A DNA stretch of 64,000 nucleotides, from contig NC_092670.1 in assembly GCF_964355755.1 (NCBI RefSeq), positions 17,235,201-17,299,200 on the forward strand, in the 5' to 3' direction. Source of the stretch: Antedon mediterranea. Taxonomy: Eukaryota; Echinodermata; Crinoidea; Comatulida; Antedonidae. Every line of letters starts with the position of its first letter. Within the stretch, counting starts at the first letter, position 1. A model generated the notes under the pieces. That model was not told the DNA's origin and ran no database searches. It saw only the letters and a list, made by a program, of their open reading frames with translations. Positions 1-13,142 of this stretch are shown here, piece by piece. The position numbers were made by a program, and so were the translations under genes.

Positions 1-838
1 TAGTTTTTTTATTCATTTTTTATTTTATTCTGTGCATAGGTATATACTTACATACTCAGATGCCTATTGATTTTCAGGGAAATTTATATATTGGTCATGT
101 CACTGCACAAAAGCTTATCTTCCTTTAATAGATATATTAAATTGCACACTATGTATTCTTTTAAGGACATATTCTTTGACATGGACCAAAGACAAAAACA
201 ACTGAAGCTGTATTGATCAACAAAATAGATCTGACCAAAGCAAAATCAATTGTATAGATAATGTTTGTGTCTGATCAAACTACCGTAAAGCCTCGAAAAG
301 AAGCTCATGGCTTCTTTTTTTAGTATCTTGAGTGGGCTTCTTTTTTTAGTATCTTGAGTGGGCTTTTTTTCAAGATGGGCTTAATTTAAAGATTTTTTTG
401 CAAACTAAAGAGGGGCGAAATTCGAAATGAATGCTGTACATTTTGTGAATTGCTGTAGAATTTTTTAGACATTTACCTGCCAATTTTACATATTTGTGAT
501 AAATATACCATTTTTAACTGTAAAATAAATGTATGATATAAACTCGGTCATACATTATATCTGCATCACAAGTTATCTGGCATTAAACCACCTTTGTTCA
601 TTTGGTATTCAAATAGTCTATCTCGAAAAGAAGCCAATAACTATCTTGAAAAGAAGTCCAGTGATTTCGAGATGGGCTTCATTTCGAGATGGGCTTCTTT
701 TCGAGATTACTTATGCAGACCAAAGAGGAGTGGGCTTCATTTCGAGATGGGCTTCTTTTGGTATCGTATGTCAATACTTAATACAATTCACAGTTTTCAT
801 ATACCAGTATACCAAGATATATGTCTTGATGATCTTAC
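1..838. other. No gene recognised; short GGGCTTC/GAGAT repeats
   Basis: No further exon of the neighbouring minus-strand gene could be placed here, although that gene must continue to the left. The stretch holds degenerate direct and inverted short repeats built on CGAAAAGAAGCC and GGGCTTC(A/T)TTTCGAGAT, at about 292-372 and again at about 618-765. The second cluster can fold on itself. The origin of these repeats is unknown. Confidence 0.5.
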
Positions 839-3800
839 TTGAGCTCTTTTGTTTCTTTCAGATTCCTCTAGGTCGCTCAGTTCCGACAACTTCGCCTCTG
901 TCTGAAAAAGGACAGCATTGATACACACAATGTTATTGATTCTAATTGATATGATTTTGTTGTAACTTGTATTTGAGCCAACTATGTATGTACAAGTAGT
1001 TGTCAAAGACATCTTGAGAAAGGTCTCAAACGTAGACCTACGCATTAATCACGATGGAAGCATTATTGATCGAAGCTTTGAGAAACTGAACAGTTCTTTT
1101 CACAATTACATAAGCGGTTCCATTATCAATCTCAAATATTGATATAAAGTTTGCGGTACACCACATAAATTAGTTCTGAGTTCTCACTCCTGAGGACGAT
1201 ACGATCAAAGCATATTGATCGTAACGTCGAGAAACTCAACAGTTCATTTTAGAACTTATATACGTGATGTACCGTAAACTTGATAATCAACATATGATTT
1301 CGCTATGCAAACCTTCAAACAATATAGCAATCTTAACTAATTAATTAACTTACTGCGGTAGATTCTGTCGTTGTCGAATTTAATAAGCTTTCAGTTTGCT
1401 CATCAAACGATTTATCTAATTAAAAAACAAACAAAAACACTGTTGTTCAATGTAAATAATCTTAAAATTATATTAATTTATTTATCTATCCAAAACATTA
1501 AAAGGCATATATACATTTTCTAGCGAAAAGCAAGGCGCTCATTTGCATTCAAAATAAGAAATAAAAAAAAACAAAAAATAACATTATAAAAACAGTAACA
1601 AACTTACTTAAATGACAGTGACAATCACAGTGGTTCTTTATTTCTTTATCGACCCTTTTCAGGGTATAAAAAAACATTTCAATCTTAAGCGTGGTTCCCA
1701 CTAACGACGCAACACAAGGACGTAACGAAACGCAAGTGAATTGACCAATCACAAGCGATGGCTTATTCGCTTGTGATTGCTAACTGTCTATAACTTCGCT
1801 TGTCATTGGTTAAAACGCTTGCGTTGCGTTTACGTCCTTGCGTTACGTTCTAGTGGGAACCAAGCTTTATACAGAAACAAACTAAACACTTCCAGACATA
1901 AATATTTGGTCTTATACATAATTGATATATCGAGAAGCAACATCTAACTAAAACAAATACAAACTTTTATGAATAAATTTAGCTAAGTTTGATAGCTTTT
2001 TTTGGATCTGGTATTAAGTAATTGGTGCATTTTGGTTCTATTTGGGAGGGTGATAATAGGCACAGCATAGCGGAAGTTAATTTAGACAAACTTACCAGTA
2101 ACATCTCGAATACCGTTCAAACTTCCACCATCCAGAAGCACTGCCACTACAATAGACATTGTATCACCTCCGGCTTTAAGATTTTCGTAAGGAGTATCAT
2201 CACTCAGAAGTTTATTGTCAAGTTCTTCCAATATCGCTTCTGCTTCTTCTGTACTTGGAGGTCTAACCTAATAAACAGCAGATCTGATTCGTTCATTCAT
2301 ACAATATTAAAATATTCAAAGTTTGTACTTTTCATCTGATGAGTGTGTTAGCCCTGCTAGCATATGGAACAAATGTGTTGTGAAATAAAGTACTATGAAT
2401 TAAGTAAGTTTTATTTTTGATACATCTAGTCCTACCAATGCTCGTTCGAGCACTGCAACCAGACGATCTAGTTATCTCGTACTCACATTATTCAAAGTAT
2501 ATAGGCCTAACTTACTTATAATTAGCGCATGCGTAGTAATAGGCCCAGGCCTACACTACGCTGGTTGTCAACAATAAAATACACAAACAAGTCGTTGAGA
2601 AATATACATTATTAGGTTAGAAGAATAAAACAAAATGTTTTTTTTTAATTAAAAAAATAGTACCATTATGCATGTAACTCTTGTTTAGATTCACTCTTAA
2701 TGATGAGATGATACTTACAAAGATATCACAGACTTTCAGTCTGGTCGACGACTTCAACTTATCACGAATTTCTACGTGCAATTCCAATTTATAATCGTCA
2801 CTTTCTGGACCAGTCGGAGGCTTCAGATGGTTAAGCTTACCAGTTTCTTGTGTAAATAAGAAGCTGTCCGTTGTCGATAAACTATTTTTAGCTAATAATA
2901 ATTATAATTAAGCTTTAGTTAGTTCTCGCCTAGTGAAAAACCGGCTTCTCAACCTGACGATAATTTATACGCTCGTTTAGTTTCAGGGAGCTTTCAATTT
3001 GCGACGACCGACGACACATTGTCATGACCTAGGTCGACGAAAGCGAAAGTTCCACATTATAGGTAGGCCTACATCCCATGATTTCTTTTTGTATAGGATA
3101 ATAATAACAATGCAGTGTCCACTGATAATCGACAGGTAATGTCTAACACTGGGTTGAAACCTTACCAACCGTACCTGGTGGCTACGGCCCTAATGTGGCT
3201 CAAACATTTACCGACTCGCGATTAGTTTAAACAATGAATGATGATGAATATTTGACTATTTTCAGAAACGTCCACAAAATATTATATACTGTACTAAAAA
3301 AATACGTTACCAAAAGCAAGTATATTGTAAAATGGCAATTTCTTTCCAGAAAGTGTACTTACTATAAACTTTATATTCACCAATACCATCAGCGTCATAC
3401 CAATTATCACACGTTATATTTACGCTTTCCCCTACTGTTAGTGTAGTTGGAGACTCACAGGTGCAAGTACCGTCATCTGGAGGTATGTTAATACCGATTC
3501 TGATAGCAGCTACACCATCTACACCGTCAGAATCCGTCGCTACCAGTTCAATCTCATACCGAGTTACTACAGGAAGGCTTTGTTCAACCAACTCACGTGA
3601 TATGTATAATGTACTTGTCTGTATTCCTATTTTTATAAGCAGCATAACATATAGATATGTTTAAAGTACCAAGTAAAATAAAGAGCAACAGATGGTTGTA
3701 ACAAAGAGCAAAAACATCTCAAATAGAACTTTATTTTTGAGTTTGTAACAAAGAGCAAAAACATCTCAAATAGAACTCTATCTTTGAGTTTGTAACAAAG

Positions 3801-6800
3801 AGCAAAAACATCTCAAATAGAACTCTATCTTTGAGTGGTCACTCGCAAACACCTTGCAGCGAGCTTCTCCTACTGGACTGCCCACATGAGGACCTATATC
3901 TGCTGATTTATTTATTTAAGTAGAATACACCTAGAAACTAAAATCATGGTCAAATGATATGCCTATGGTACAAATTAAAAATATATATTAAGGTTACTAT
4001 ACCTGTTGGTTTAGAATCGTAATCATCCCAGGACACCTCAAAATAACCGGTTTCGTTTCCGGGTCGAAGTTTCCATTTATAACTAGTAATATTACAAGGC
4101 TGAACACATTCCCCAATGACACGAATGTCAGTATCAGAATTTAATACCTGGCCATACTTCGACGGTTCCAATGAGTAAGAAAACGGCGTCCCATCCGCAA
4201 TCCTGAATTTAAAAAAAAAACAAACAAACATCACAAATTAATATATTAAATAATATATATTTAATAATATTAAATCGGAAGGCAAATTTCTAAAAAAATT
4301 ACAATGCTGTGTCTTTAAAAATTAAATTAAATTCTTTATTAATAGGCTACATCACAGTTAAGTTGATAAAAAATAACATCAAGAAGACAAGTAATAGGCC
4401 TAAACAACATCGGCACTTACAAAAGGCAATGGTTAAACAGTCATGAATAATTGTACAAAATGAAATGAATGAATGGATGGATGAATATTGTATACATTAT
4501 AGTACAGAGGATCGGCTGTTAACCCAGGAAGATATCAAAATAACCAAGTATCGTAGGAAAGTTTCATGATACAGCATCACTGTATTTAGGATTAATACTA
4601 TACAAATTACATGTCTACTGGTGCTATTATTATTATTAGTATTGTATTTATAATTGCAATAGACACCATAACAGTTAATGTTAAACCAGAGAGCAAAATA
4701 ATCAAGTATTATAGCAAAGTTCCATGATAAAGCGTCACTGTATTTAGGAATGTGTTAGGCCTACAGTTACCTTATAATGGGTTGAGGAGGAGTAGATTCC
4801 GTCAGTCTTAGTTCGAGGTATCTTAACCCTTCATTTTCTCCTTTTATTCCCTTCAGTACAATCTCATAATCAATTTCAGAAATCATACGTGTTGTGTTTA
4901 GAGTATAGTTCGTATGTTGAAGATAGGTCCCATTTTCAGGAAATATCATACCAGGTCCTTTCAAACAGATAATACAATTTATTTAATTTATGATTTATAA
5001 ATACAAGATGATAAATAATGTTCAATTAAATTAAATCAATTAAATGAAAAACCTAAAAGATACTAAGTATATATGTATATACACATCACAGGCACAACAA
5101 TGAAACATACTGACATTTAATTAATTAATTTGAAGCGATAAAGATGAGAAAATCTATGAGAATGAGAAAAAGTCGTCCCAACCGAGATTCAAAACCGGAA
5201 CCTTTTGCATTCATTCATTCATAATAACATTTAATTCTTATCTTTCATGGTAAACAAAATAACAATTTAAATATAAATAATTAAGAGGCAAAAAACCCAG
5301 ACAGTAATAGCATTTGGAGGTTTCCCTCCAAAAAACACTTGTGACGGGTAGCCAGTTAAGAAGTTGTAATTATACTGAAGTTTGAACAGAAACAAAACAA
5401 GACAAACAAACAAGTAACGCAAGACAAGGACAATTGTTAATAATAATAAAATACTATGTGAGCACAGAAAAACCAAAATAAATATGTTCATTTAAGCCTA
5501 TTATTATAAGTTGTTTATGGAGTATAATTTGTTTAGGTTTAAAAGAAAATATTGTTTTGAAGGTGCCATTTTTATTTCGTCGGGAAGATCATTAAATAAT
5601 TTTGTGCCACTATAACAGATATTATGTTGCATTAATGTTAATTTGGTAAGGGGAGGGTGTAGGTTACAGGAGGAACCTTCTGCTTCATATGCAGTAGTTG
5701 TCCTAACCATTAGACCAATGGGGCGCGCTTTCATGGTATTGTTCAAACTCGATTGGATAGCGACTCTTTAACATGATGCATCTAGTTACTAGGTCCTCGC
5801 AAATTAAAAACTCCCTATTAATAACATATTCAAACCTCCACAAAAACATCCTCCAAATTCATCTTCTTCAAGATCCATACAGGCTACTTTTCCATTGCTG
5901 GCTAGCACATCGTCGTTTATGTTCCCAGATGGCCAGTTTTCAGTTTTACGTCGGCAGAATATTTGGAATGTTTCAATGCCCTTAAAACAAACAATACAAT
6001 GAAGATATAATGCCGATGGTCCTTTTTTGCCATATCTGGGCACACTAAAAAATCTATTTGTTTTAAATGTTGAAGAAATAAATTAGATAATAACAATAAC
6101 TAGATTTACTAAAAATGTTTTACAGTAGTTCATGTCAGACGGTAAATATTAGGCCTATCATGTTTTCTGTAGACTTGCCCCAAGTTATTTGTATAGTTAT
6201 TTCGAGGCTTTTCAGAGTTTGTCTCTGGAATACAAGCTCAAGTAGTGCACGTATGAAACGCCATATGTGCCAACATATGGCGTTGAAAAAAATAGCTCCT
6301 AAACCAACATGGAATATTTTTAACTAATATTAAGTCAAAACTCCGTCTTGAACCCAGACTAGATTTTCTACATATAACACGTTTACTTAATTTTTAATAA
6401 AAAATATACCTGTGAAAATGTCTGATCAATATTCGGATCTGTAGAATATGTATATGGTGACAATTCTAGTAACTGTCCCATTCCGATTGATAGTCTATCA
6501 ACTTGGCCCTCGACTCCAGCTATGTTTAACGGTAACTTCTGCACATTCACAAAGTGTGTCATACTGGATACAAATACTACTGGTTCTGTTTCCGACCTCA
6601 ACATTTCAACCGTATAAATGAATTTATAAATGCCAACATCCATCTTAAATTTGTCAAATCTAATATCTGCTTCATCATAAGCTGCTGTGTAAAATTGGTC
6701 TTCAGGATTTAAGGACGCAAGGTCTATTACTCGTTCAACGATTCCGTTTGGTGTGACCTTCGTTAGATTCCAAGATTTTATGTTTTCAACAGTTTCTTCA

Positions 6801-9800
6801 CAGTTAATAATAGTTTGCGTTGAGATAATCAAGACATCTTTAGAGTTCACAAGACTGGGTAACGTTATATCAGGCTGGTGGTTACGTATTATTATATCAG
6901 GTACGTGGCAGTTCAGTGTCGTTATTGCAAATGGATATTCTTCCATTAAGGTTGATACAAAATTATACGCTTCTATCCTAAGCACATAACTCTTTTCTTC
7001 GGTGTACGCGTGGGAAATATCGATTTCGGTATTGATTGTTGTCGATTCGACAGCTACATAGTCGTCAGACCCTGAACACATTATTGGTGTGCCATAAAAT
7101 TGCCTTGGAGTTCCATCACCGTAATCAAAAACAATACACGTATTATTACCAACTTGTCCGATTTTAATAGTAAAGTATTTCAAGTCGTTTTGCCCCGCTA
7201 ACGGGCCTTCATCAACAACTATGTTTCGTACACTGGATTCAACTTTGATGTTCAAAGTAGATACGTTAGTTGAACTGACTGAGTTGTTAGCCTGTACGGT
7301 TACTGTATAATCACCGATCTAAAAATAATAAAAAACAATTAAAGAAAAAGTATTTAAATCCATTTAAAATATTATAATAATAATAATAATGGTAGTCTTA
7401 CAGTATATAGCACCTAATGCAATGATTTATAAAATATCCTAAAATTAAATAATAATAATAAAAAAAAAGAAAGGCAGAGGATCCATTCTCCAGCACTTTG
7501 AAACTCCCATATATAGAGCGTGGGGCGCAGTGTAATGGGCGCAGTGTAATGGGCGGTCGACTTCTGATCGCGAGACCCGAAGTTCAAGTTGTTGCATTGC
7601 TAGGCAAGACACTTTACTTACGTTTGCCTCTCTCCACCCAGGTGTACAAATGGGCTCATGATAAGTACAAAGATTACTATCTGCAATATACGTTTTTTAT
7701 TTCAAAAAATAAATAAATAACAATGGCAATAATGCGACGTGCTTTAGCATTAAGCGCTATGTAAGACCGACATATTATTATTATTATTATGGATATTCTA
7801 ATATTGTATAACAATATGAGTATTAATTGGATTAAATAAACTGACAATATTTGAAACAACAAATACAAACACAAAGTACATACCGCCAGATAAGAATGAC
7901 TGTAGACATCGTCGAATGTAGTTGCAGCTACACCATCACCAAAATCAAAGTATGTGTATTGTAGGTTGCTACCTAATAATAAATACATAATACAAAAATG
8001 TACTCGTCCGTTTAACTTGAATATCAAATCAGTGGGTTCTTTATTAGGCGCTGTGAGAGCACCACATACTACAGTAACAGTTTCACCATAGTCATTATTA
8101 ATATCAACATTATCGTAATCTTTAAAAGCTATTATCGTACATCCACATTGGCCTACCTTGTAGAACACTTGCAGTAAAAAGTGTCGGTACTTCTATTGGG
8201 ACATGCCATGTGCCACTGACTAGATTAGCATCTTCTGCATCTCTGTACTGCTCTTGTACTGGTATATGACGTGGTGTTACAGAAAAATTATAAATAACGT
8301 CTGTTATTTCAACCTAACAAAACGATCAATTAAAATATCATTTCATTATTTTTAATATAACAAAAAAAAGGATGCATACAAATATTTTATAAATCAATCA
8401 AACATTATGACAATAAAATAATGTATACAGCATTGTTAGATGAAAATACGCTGTGCCAAGGCAATCTAACAACAGGACACTGAGCTGTCCTTTGATCTTA
8501 TATCTGGCTGCGACAAATACCAACAGTAAAATCTTCGTTCGCAAAGCAAAGCCAAGGAGGCCTACATATATGAGGCGTGGAACTGATCGTGCCGTAGCCA
8601 CAGATAAACCCTTTGATCACCGCAATTCAACATCCTGTTGTTAGATTGCAAACGTTGCAATATCCTTACCAATACTTCATATTCTTCACTATTTAGTAGA
8701 TTGGAAAATACTAATTTAAGTGTGTATTCGCCAGAATATGTAAATGAAATTTTCAACGAGCATGACTGTCCGATTGATGTAATATCATAAATGTCATCGT
8801 AAACGACTTCGTCAAAGGCATATCCACCGCTGATCGAGACATCCACAAAAGTGGGTGCTTTAACTGCCGCATTATTATACGTAACAACCGTTGTAATCAC
8901 TCCTACAATTTAATATACAATTACATTTGTTATAATAAGTTAAATATATATTTTCGAAACATTTCCTTCAACGTACTGTATATAACACATTTTAGACAAG
9001 TTCAAATACAATCGATTTGTGACGGTGAGCATATGAGAAAAGAACAGGACATTATACTGTATACTGTTGAAAGAAAGAATTTAGCGTGATGAGAATGATC
9101 ACGTCATCTGCTTTGGTTTCACCTAGGACGCACGGCAAGGATGTAAGCGCACCGCAAGTACTGCAATTTGACCAATCACGACGTGATATTCATGTGATTT
9201 CTCTTTTGTCTGTGGTTGGCCAACTCACTTGTTGTGCCGACGTCATTGCATTACCTTTGACATCCCCCAAACCATTAGGTTGAGGACTGTTTGTAACAAT
9301 ATCATATGCAGCTAAATCGACTGGGTTGTAAACGGTGATGTTAAATTCAAATACTTCATAATTCCACAAATTGCTTGCATTCACTGTTATTGTTAAATTT
9401 CCCGCTGCCTCGAACGAATGAGTGATGTTGTCTGGTACATCAGGCGAGGTTGCTGTTAAAAAGACATATGTAAATAATTTTTAATTTATACCGGGCATTG
9501 TAATACAATAAATACATTATTTTAATAATTTAATTTCAAAATAAATACATATTTTTAACTTCTCTACGACCCTGTTTGTTTTAAGCCTGGTTCGCAATCT
9601 GGCGCAATTGACCAATCACATTCCAATGATCTTGGTCAAATTACTTGCGTTCACCTTCTCCAAGCTTGTACTTGTTAACGGATAACCCTGGCTAGTACAA
9701 GTACTGTCTGTTTGAGCTTATTTTCTAATAACTTGATCATGTCAGATATTGGAGCCAAAAAAAAAAGACTTTAATAGTACTACGTACACACTCTATCGAC

Positions 9801-12800
9801 TTCGTCAGGTGTTGATCCATCTCCCCAATCAATGTACAGCGCCGCTGGAATACCACGCTCTAGCCATACAAAGAGTGTCGCTTCTTCTGTAGAATCTACA
9901 ACAGTGTGGTTTATCATTGTCAGTTCTAATCCTGAAATCGATAAGAAAATTACAAAATGTGTTAGCTCAATTGATGCCATTACAATCTAAATCCACCTTA
10001 AATTTCTGGTAAACGGAATGCAGTTATGTGGGTTTTGAATCAGTTTTCTAAACGCAAAAAAAACACATTCTTATTAATATCGATTAATCGATAAATGCTT
10101 GGATTTTAATTCAATTATCTACAAAGTTTAATTTAGCCTTTAGCCTAAACATAATGTATGTAAATCACAACATTGTATAGTTTTAAAGTATCTGGTTAAT
10201 AGATATAATACCAAAATGCTGGGTTGATGACAAACAGATCGAGCGTCGAATTATCAACATTTCATTCATATATTTAATCTCTATTATATTAGACACACAA
10301 AATATATACCTGTTATATTCTGTTGAATAGTAACTGTACATGTTTTCGTTTCAGTGGTCAAACTATTACGGACATCAACCGTAACTGGGTGTTCCCCATA
10401 CGTCGGGAATGCGTATGTTATGACCGCTAGAAGTTCTTTAACCAAACTAACTCGGAGATAATGTTGAGTTTCAAAAACCAAAGCATCTGCGACATCCAGT
10501 ACCGAGCCCGTACTGTATGCAACTCCGGAATATTGGTACTCGATAGTGTTATTGGTAATATTCTGCCAACCAAAACCCGCAGCATTCGTTTCATAACCAA
10601 TAACAAAGCCAATATCAGCAAGAGTGCCTCCAATGATGTCAGCTATTGGTATCTGGAAATACTGAGACGCATTTGTTACTGTAAATGTTACTGGTATAGC
10701 TGCCATAACTTTGTAATCAGTTCTTGGGCCGGATTCATCATACCGTGGGTCCTTAGGAGAACACACGCCACCATATTTACACGTACCAGACATTGCACAG
10801 TATACGCCAGTGGTACCACAATAGTCAGTGTATAGTGGATTTGATTTATAGGCAAAGTCATAGTTACAGTTTGCTTCTACATCGCAATTGTTATTTTGAG
10901 GACAGTAAATGTCGGCACCTGAACACAGTGGTTTTAGGATCTATTATGCAAAAACAACATGAGAATTTGAATTTAGGAAGAAATAAAATTACTGTATAAA
11001 CTTTATCCGTTATAATAATGAATATTTCGTTTTTTTTGGCATTTTGTTTTTTGATTTTTTACTTTATGTAATTATTCTAAAAGGTTAATGTGATTGGTAA
11101 GTCAACAGAATAAATACATTAAAAGCTTCCTTTCTTTAATAAGCATGTGACCTACAGTAAGACATAGTTGTCCTTTGTCTAATCGCCTCTGGACCATTGA
11201 TATTTAAATTAAAACATAGTACAGTCTTAAATTAAACTACATTTTTTCTTTCAAACGAAACATAATTAAGCTAGATTGTTTAATAAATTGAATTAATTAC
11301 GGTAATACAAGAACAATGTTATCTTTATCTTACAAGTATGTTGACTGTACCAGGTGTAGTAACATAGGCCTCTACTGACATGATGTAGCCAGGTTGTAGG
11401 ATTTCTAGTCTAGGTAGAACCCATACCGTGGAACCAGAGTTTAACAAGGTACCGTCCATTAAATCCGCCCTTGCATCCTGTGCTATGAATCCAATACTAT
11501 ACATAGCAGGACCTATTCAATATTCAATTTCGTTATTTCAGGAAGGAATGAATTAAAAACATTATTTTATTATATTATTAATATACACAGTGAAAATCTA
11601 TATTGAATTTATGTTGCAAAACAGTATATACAGTAATTCCTGAGAGATCTCTAGTACCCAACAAAGTACCAAAGGAAGTGTTTTACTGTATGGCAATTGA
11701 AGAACAGCTCCTTAAAGTGGCCTCAAGTCAGTTTGTTGTTAAAATATAGAATTCTCAACAACTTACTACCAATCGCAGTCGTGTTTAACGTGTCCCCATC
11801 CATATCAACATCAACCAACATCTCAGAACCCTTAAACACAGTCAAAGTCATATCAAAATCATTGTTGAGATCTTCCACAATTGGACAAACCAAATCGAGG
11901 CCATCAGCGTCAATCTGCATTTGAACCAATACATCCGTAGTGTCTTCATCACCCTTTAAAAGAAATGAACAAACATATCTCGCCAATTGTAACAAATATC
12001 TATCAATAAAAAAACGCGCTATTTCACAAACATAATTTTCTAGAAAAAAAGTGCTGAAATTCTATGCGTTCAGTGCGACATGACTCGACTTCGTACTAAC
12101 GTAGTTACGTACAGGTACTATACGTAGTTACGTACAGGTACTATACGTAATTACGTACAGATACAAACTTAAATCATGTTAGTGGTGTATTGCTAATGTT
12201 GCTATGCAGCAAATCTTCAACACATTGTTTTCTAAGCAAATCTATTTCTTGATCTCCGACAAGTTGCGATTTGTTGTATACGCATAAACCTAACTCAGAA
12301 ATTTGCTTTTTCTTCTTTCATTCAGTCATTTATGGAAAGCATATATTTTACTAACGCGTTATTTTGGTTGGTACATGTCTATTATTAAAGAAATTTATAT
12401 TACAAACTTACAGCCAAAAATCCATTTTCTGCTGTGCATTTAACACTGTAGTAACCAGGAATGGCGTAGATATGAGATTGTGTCAACAGTTTTATCGGTT
12501 CAGTAACAGCGACGCCATCACCAAAATCGAAAGTAAACTCCGGCTCGTAACCAGTAGAAGTAACAGTAATAGAACCAGAAACACCAACAATGAACGTAAC
12601 ACCTGTTGTCAAGTTGACTGTAATGGGAGTGTTCAAAGAATCGAACACTTCACAATAACCTATACCGCCACAAGTCTCAGCACCATCCCCGGTACAAGGT
12701 GCATTGCAAGATGTAGATGTAAAGGCATTCGCCGGTAAATATGTGTTGGTGACAGAACATAAGCAAATGTTTCCCTCTTCAACAGCAGCAAACGCGTAAT

Positions 12801-12975
12801 CATATTGTGCACATGATATCTGACAGCCAAGTTGGGTAAGTTGATCTGGGTCACGGTTTTCAGGTGGTTCATAAAATACACGAGCCAACTTATCAACTTC
12901 ATAGCAACCATGTGTAACTGTGAGAAAGACCACAAACAACCAGTAAGCAGTAGAAATGCACACAACTTTATTCAA
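839..12975 (-). CDS. Polycystin-1 / receptor-for-egg-jelly-like protein (WSC, PKD repeats, REJ), partial
   Basis: Large extracellular part of a polycystin-family membrane protein. I placed 18 exons with GT/AG ends and matching phases: 12412-12917 (perhaps to about 12975), 11767-11953, 11334-11512, 10310-10940, 9788-9931, 9255-9452, 8670-8902, 8157-8313, 7884-7972, 6410-7318, 5836-5980, 4771-4957, 4003-4202, 3363-3626, 2719-2891, 2096-2267, 1354-1415 and 839-901, about 1,500 codons. The first holds a Cys-rich WSC domain (LGCQISCAQYDYAFAAVEEG, GAETCGGIGYC) and a PKD repeat (FDFGDGVAV). A Cys-rich segment opens 10310-10940, followed by PKD cores WGDGS, FDFGDG and FDYGDG. From the second half of 6410-7318 to about 3363 the pattern is REJ (CEETVENIKSWNL, FQIFCRR, CNITSYKWKL, CTCESPTTL). 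A hydrophobic signal-like stretch (STAYWLFVVFLTVTHG) precedes the WSC domain but has no in-frame ATG, so the first exon is missing or upstream. GPS, PLAT and transmembrane parts, known for the family, would lie beyond the left edge. The family assignment is firm; the paralogue is not determined. Confidence 0.85.
1687..1867. mobile_element. MITE-like element, TTAA-flanked, GGTTCCCACTA family
   Basis: About 180 bp with long imperfect terminal inverted repeats. The left end reads AAGCGTGGTTCCCACTAACG. The right end, reverse-complemented, reads AAGCTTGGTTCCCACTAGAA and continues into alternating CGTAACGCAAGGACG motifs. TTAA lies at the left flank. A second member is at 13001-13142, with weaker remnants near 9103-9185 and 9587-9662. 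It carries no coding capacity, so it would be non-autonomous. TTAA flanks suggest a piggyBac-type mobiliser, which is inference. Confidence 0.7.
3698..3838. repeat. 47-bp tandem repeat, 3 copies
   Basis: Three head-to-tail copies of a 47-bp unit beginning GTAACAAAGAGCAAAAACAT, at 3698, 3745 and 3792. They differ by two substitutions in the first copy. The array lies in an intron of the REJ-type gene, between exons 3363-3626 and 4003-4202. Confidence 0.9.
4531..4752. repeat. Diverged direct repeat pair
   Basis: About 65 bp at 4531-4595 and 4688-4752 share the pattern AAATAACCAAGTAT / CATGATACAGCATCACTGTA with several differences. The pair is intronic in the REJ-type gene. Nothing else is recognised between exons 4003-4202 and 4771-4957. 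Confidence 0.55.
5270..5746 (-). mobile_element. SINE head and LINE 3' end remnants
   Basis: On the minus strand, 5746 down to about 5655 looks tRNA-derived: an A-box-like TGGTCTAATGGTTAGGA is followed by GAAGCAGAAGGTTCC, a B-box-like region. Directly after it an open frame reads NICYSGTKLFNDLPDEIKMA, a typical C-terminal end of a non-LTR retrotransposon ORF2 (aromatic residue, then NDLP..IK). AT-rich sequence without genes follows. Either a SINE inserted beside a LINE tail, or the two are a chimeric element. It is intronic in the REJ-type gene, between exons 4771-4957 and 5836-5980. Confidence 0.55.
7500..7668 (+). mobile_element. tRNA-derived SINE
   Basis: A tRNA-like head (GGGGCGCAGTGTAATGGGCG, then CGCGAGACCCGAAGTTCAAG, resembling A and B boxes of RNA polymerase III promoters) is followed by GGCAAGACACTTTACTTACG and CCTCTCTCCACCCAGGTGTA. 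The latter is a tail I recall as common in SINEs of marine invertebrates. The A-box region contains a small internal duplication of GGGCGCAGTGTAAT. It is intronic in the REJ-type gene, between exons 6410-7318 and 7884-7972. Confidence 0.65.
12099..12167. repeat. 23-bp tandem repeat, 3 copies
   Basis: Three copies of ACGTAGTTACGTACAGGTAC + TAT at 12099, 12122 and 12145. The third is slightly diverged. The array is intronic, between the WSC exon and the next exon of the REJ-type gene. Confidence 0.85.
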
Positions 12976-13000
12976 TAACAGTTTGGGTTGGAACTAGTTT

Positions 13001-13142
13001 AAAGATTGGTTCTCACAAGGACATAAGGGCAAGGCAAGTATTTACCAATCACACGCGACATTTCGTATAATCCATCGTTTGTGATTGGTCAAATTTTTGC
13101 GATTACGTTCCTGCGTTGCGTCCTTGTGGGAATCAAGCTTAA
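13001..13142. mobile_element. MITE-like element, second TTAA-flanked copy
   Basis: Same family as 1687-1867. The left end reads AAAGATTGGTTCTCACAAGG; the right end reads GTCCTTGTGGGAATCAAGCT followed by TTAA. Inside are two CAATCAC/GTGATTGG motifs facing each other. It starts about 25 bp from the signal-peptide-like coding of the REJ-type gene, where an upstream exon or promoter would be expected. Confidence 0.65.

Noticed and set aside
862-921. Plus-strand exon after the acceptor-like TTTGTTTCTTTCAG
   Set aside because: The minus-strand exon 839-901 at the same place has both splice sites and continues the REJ-type gene in phase.
7677-8157. Continuous minus frame as one exon of the REJ-type gene
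   Set aside because: Splicing 8157-8313 to 7884-7972 keeps phase and gives the expected PKD lead-in (VLQGSNLQYTYFDFGDG). The read-through would need an atypical insert.
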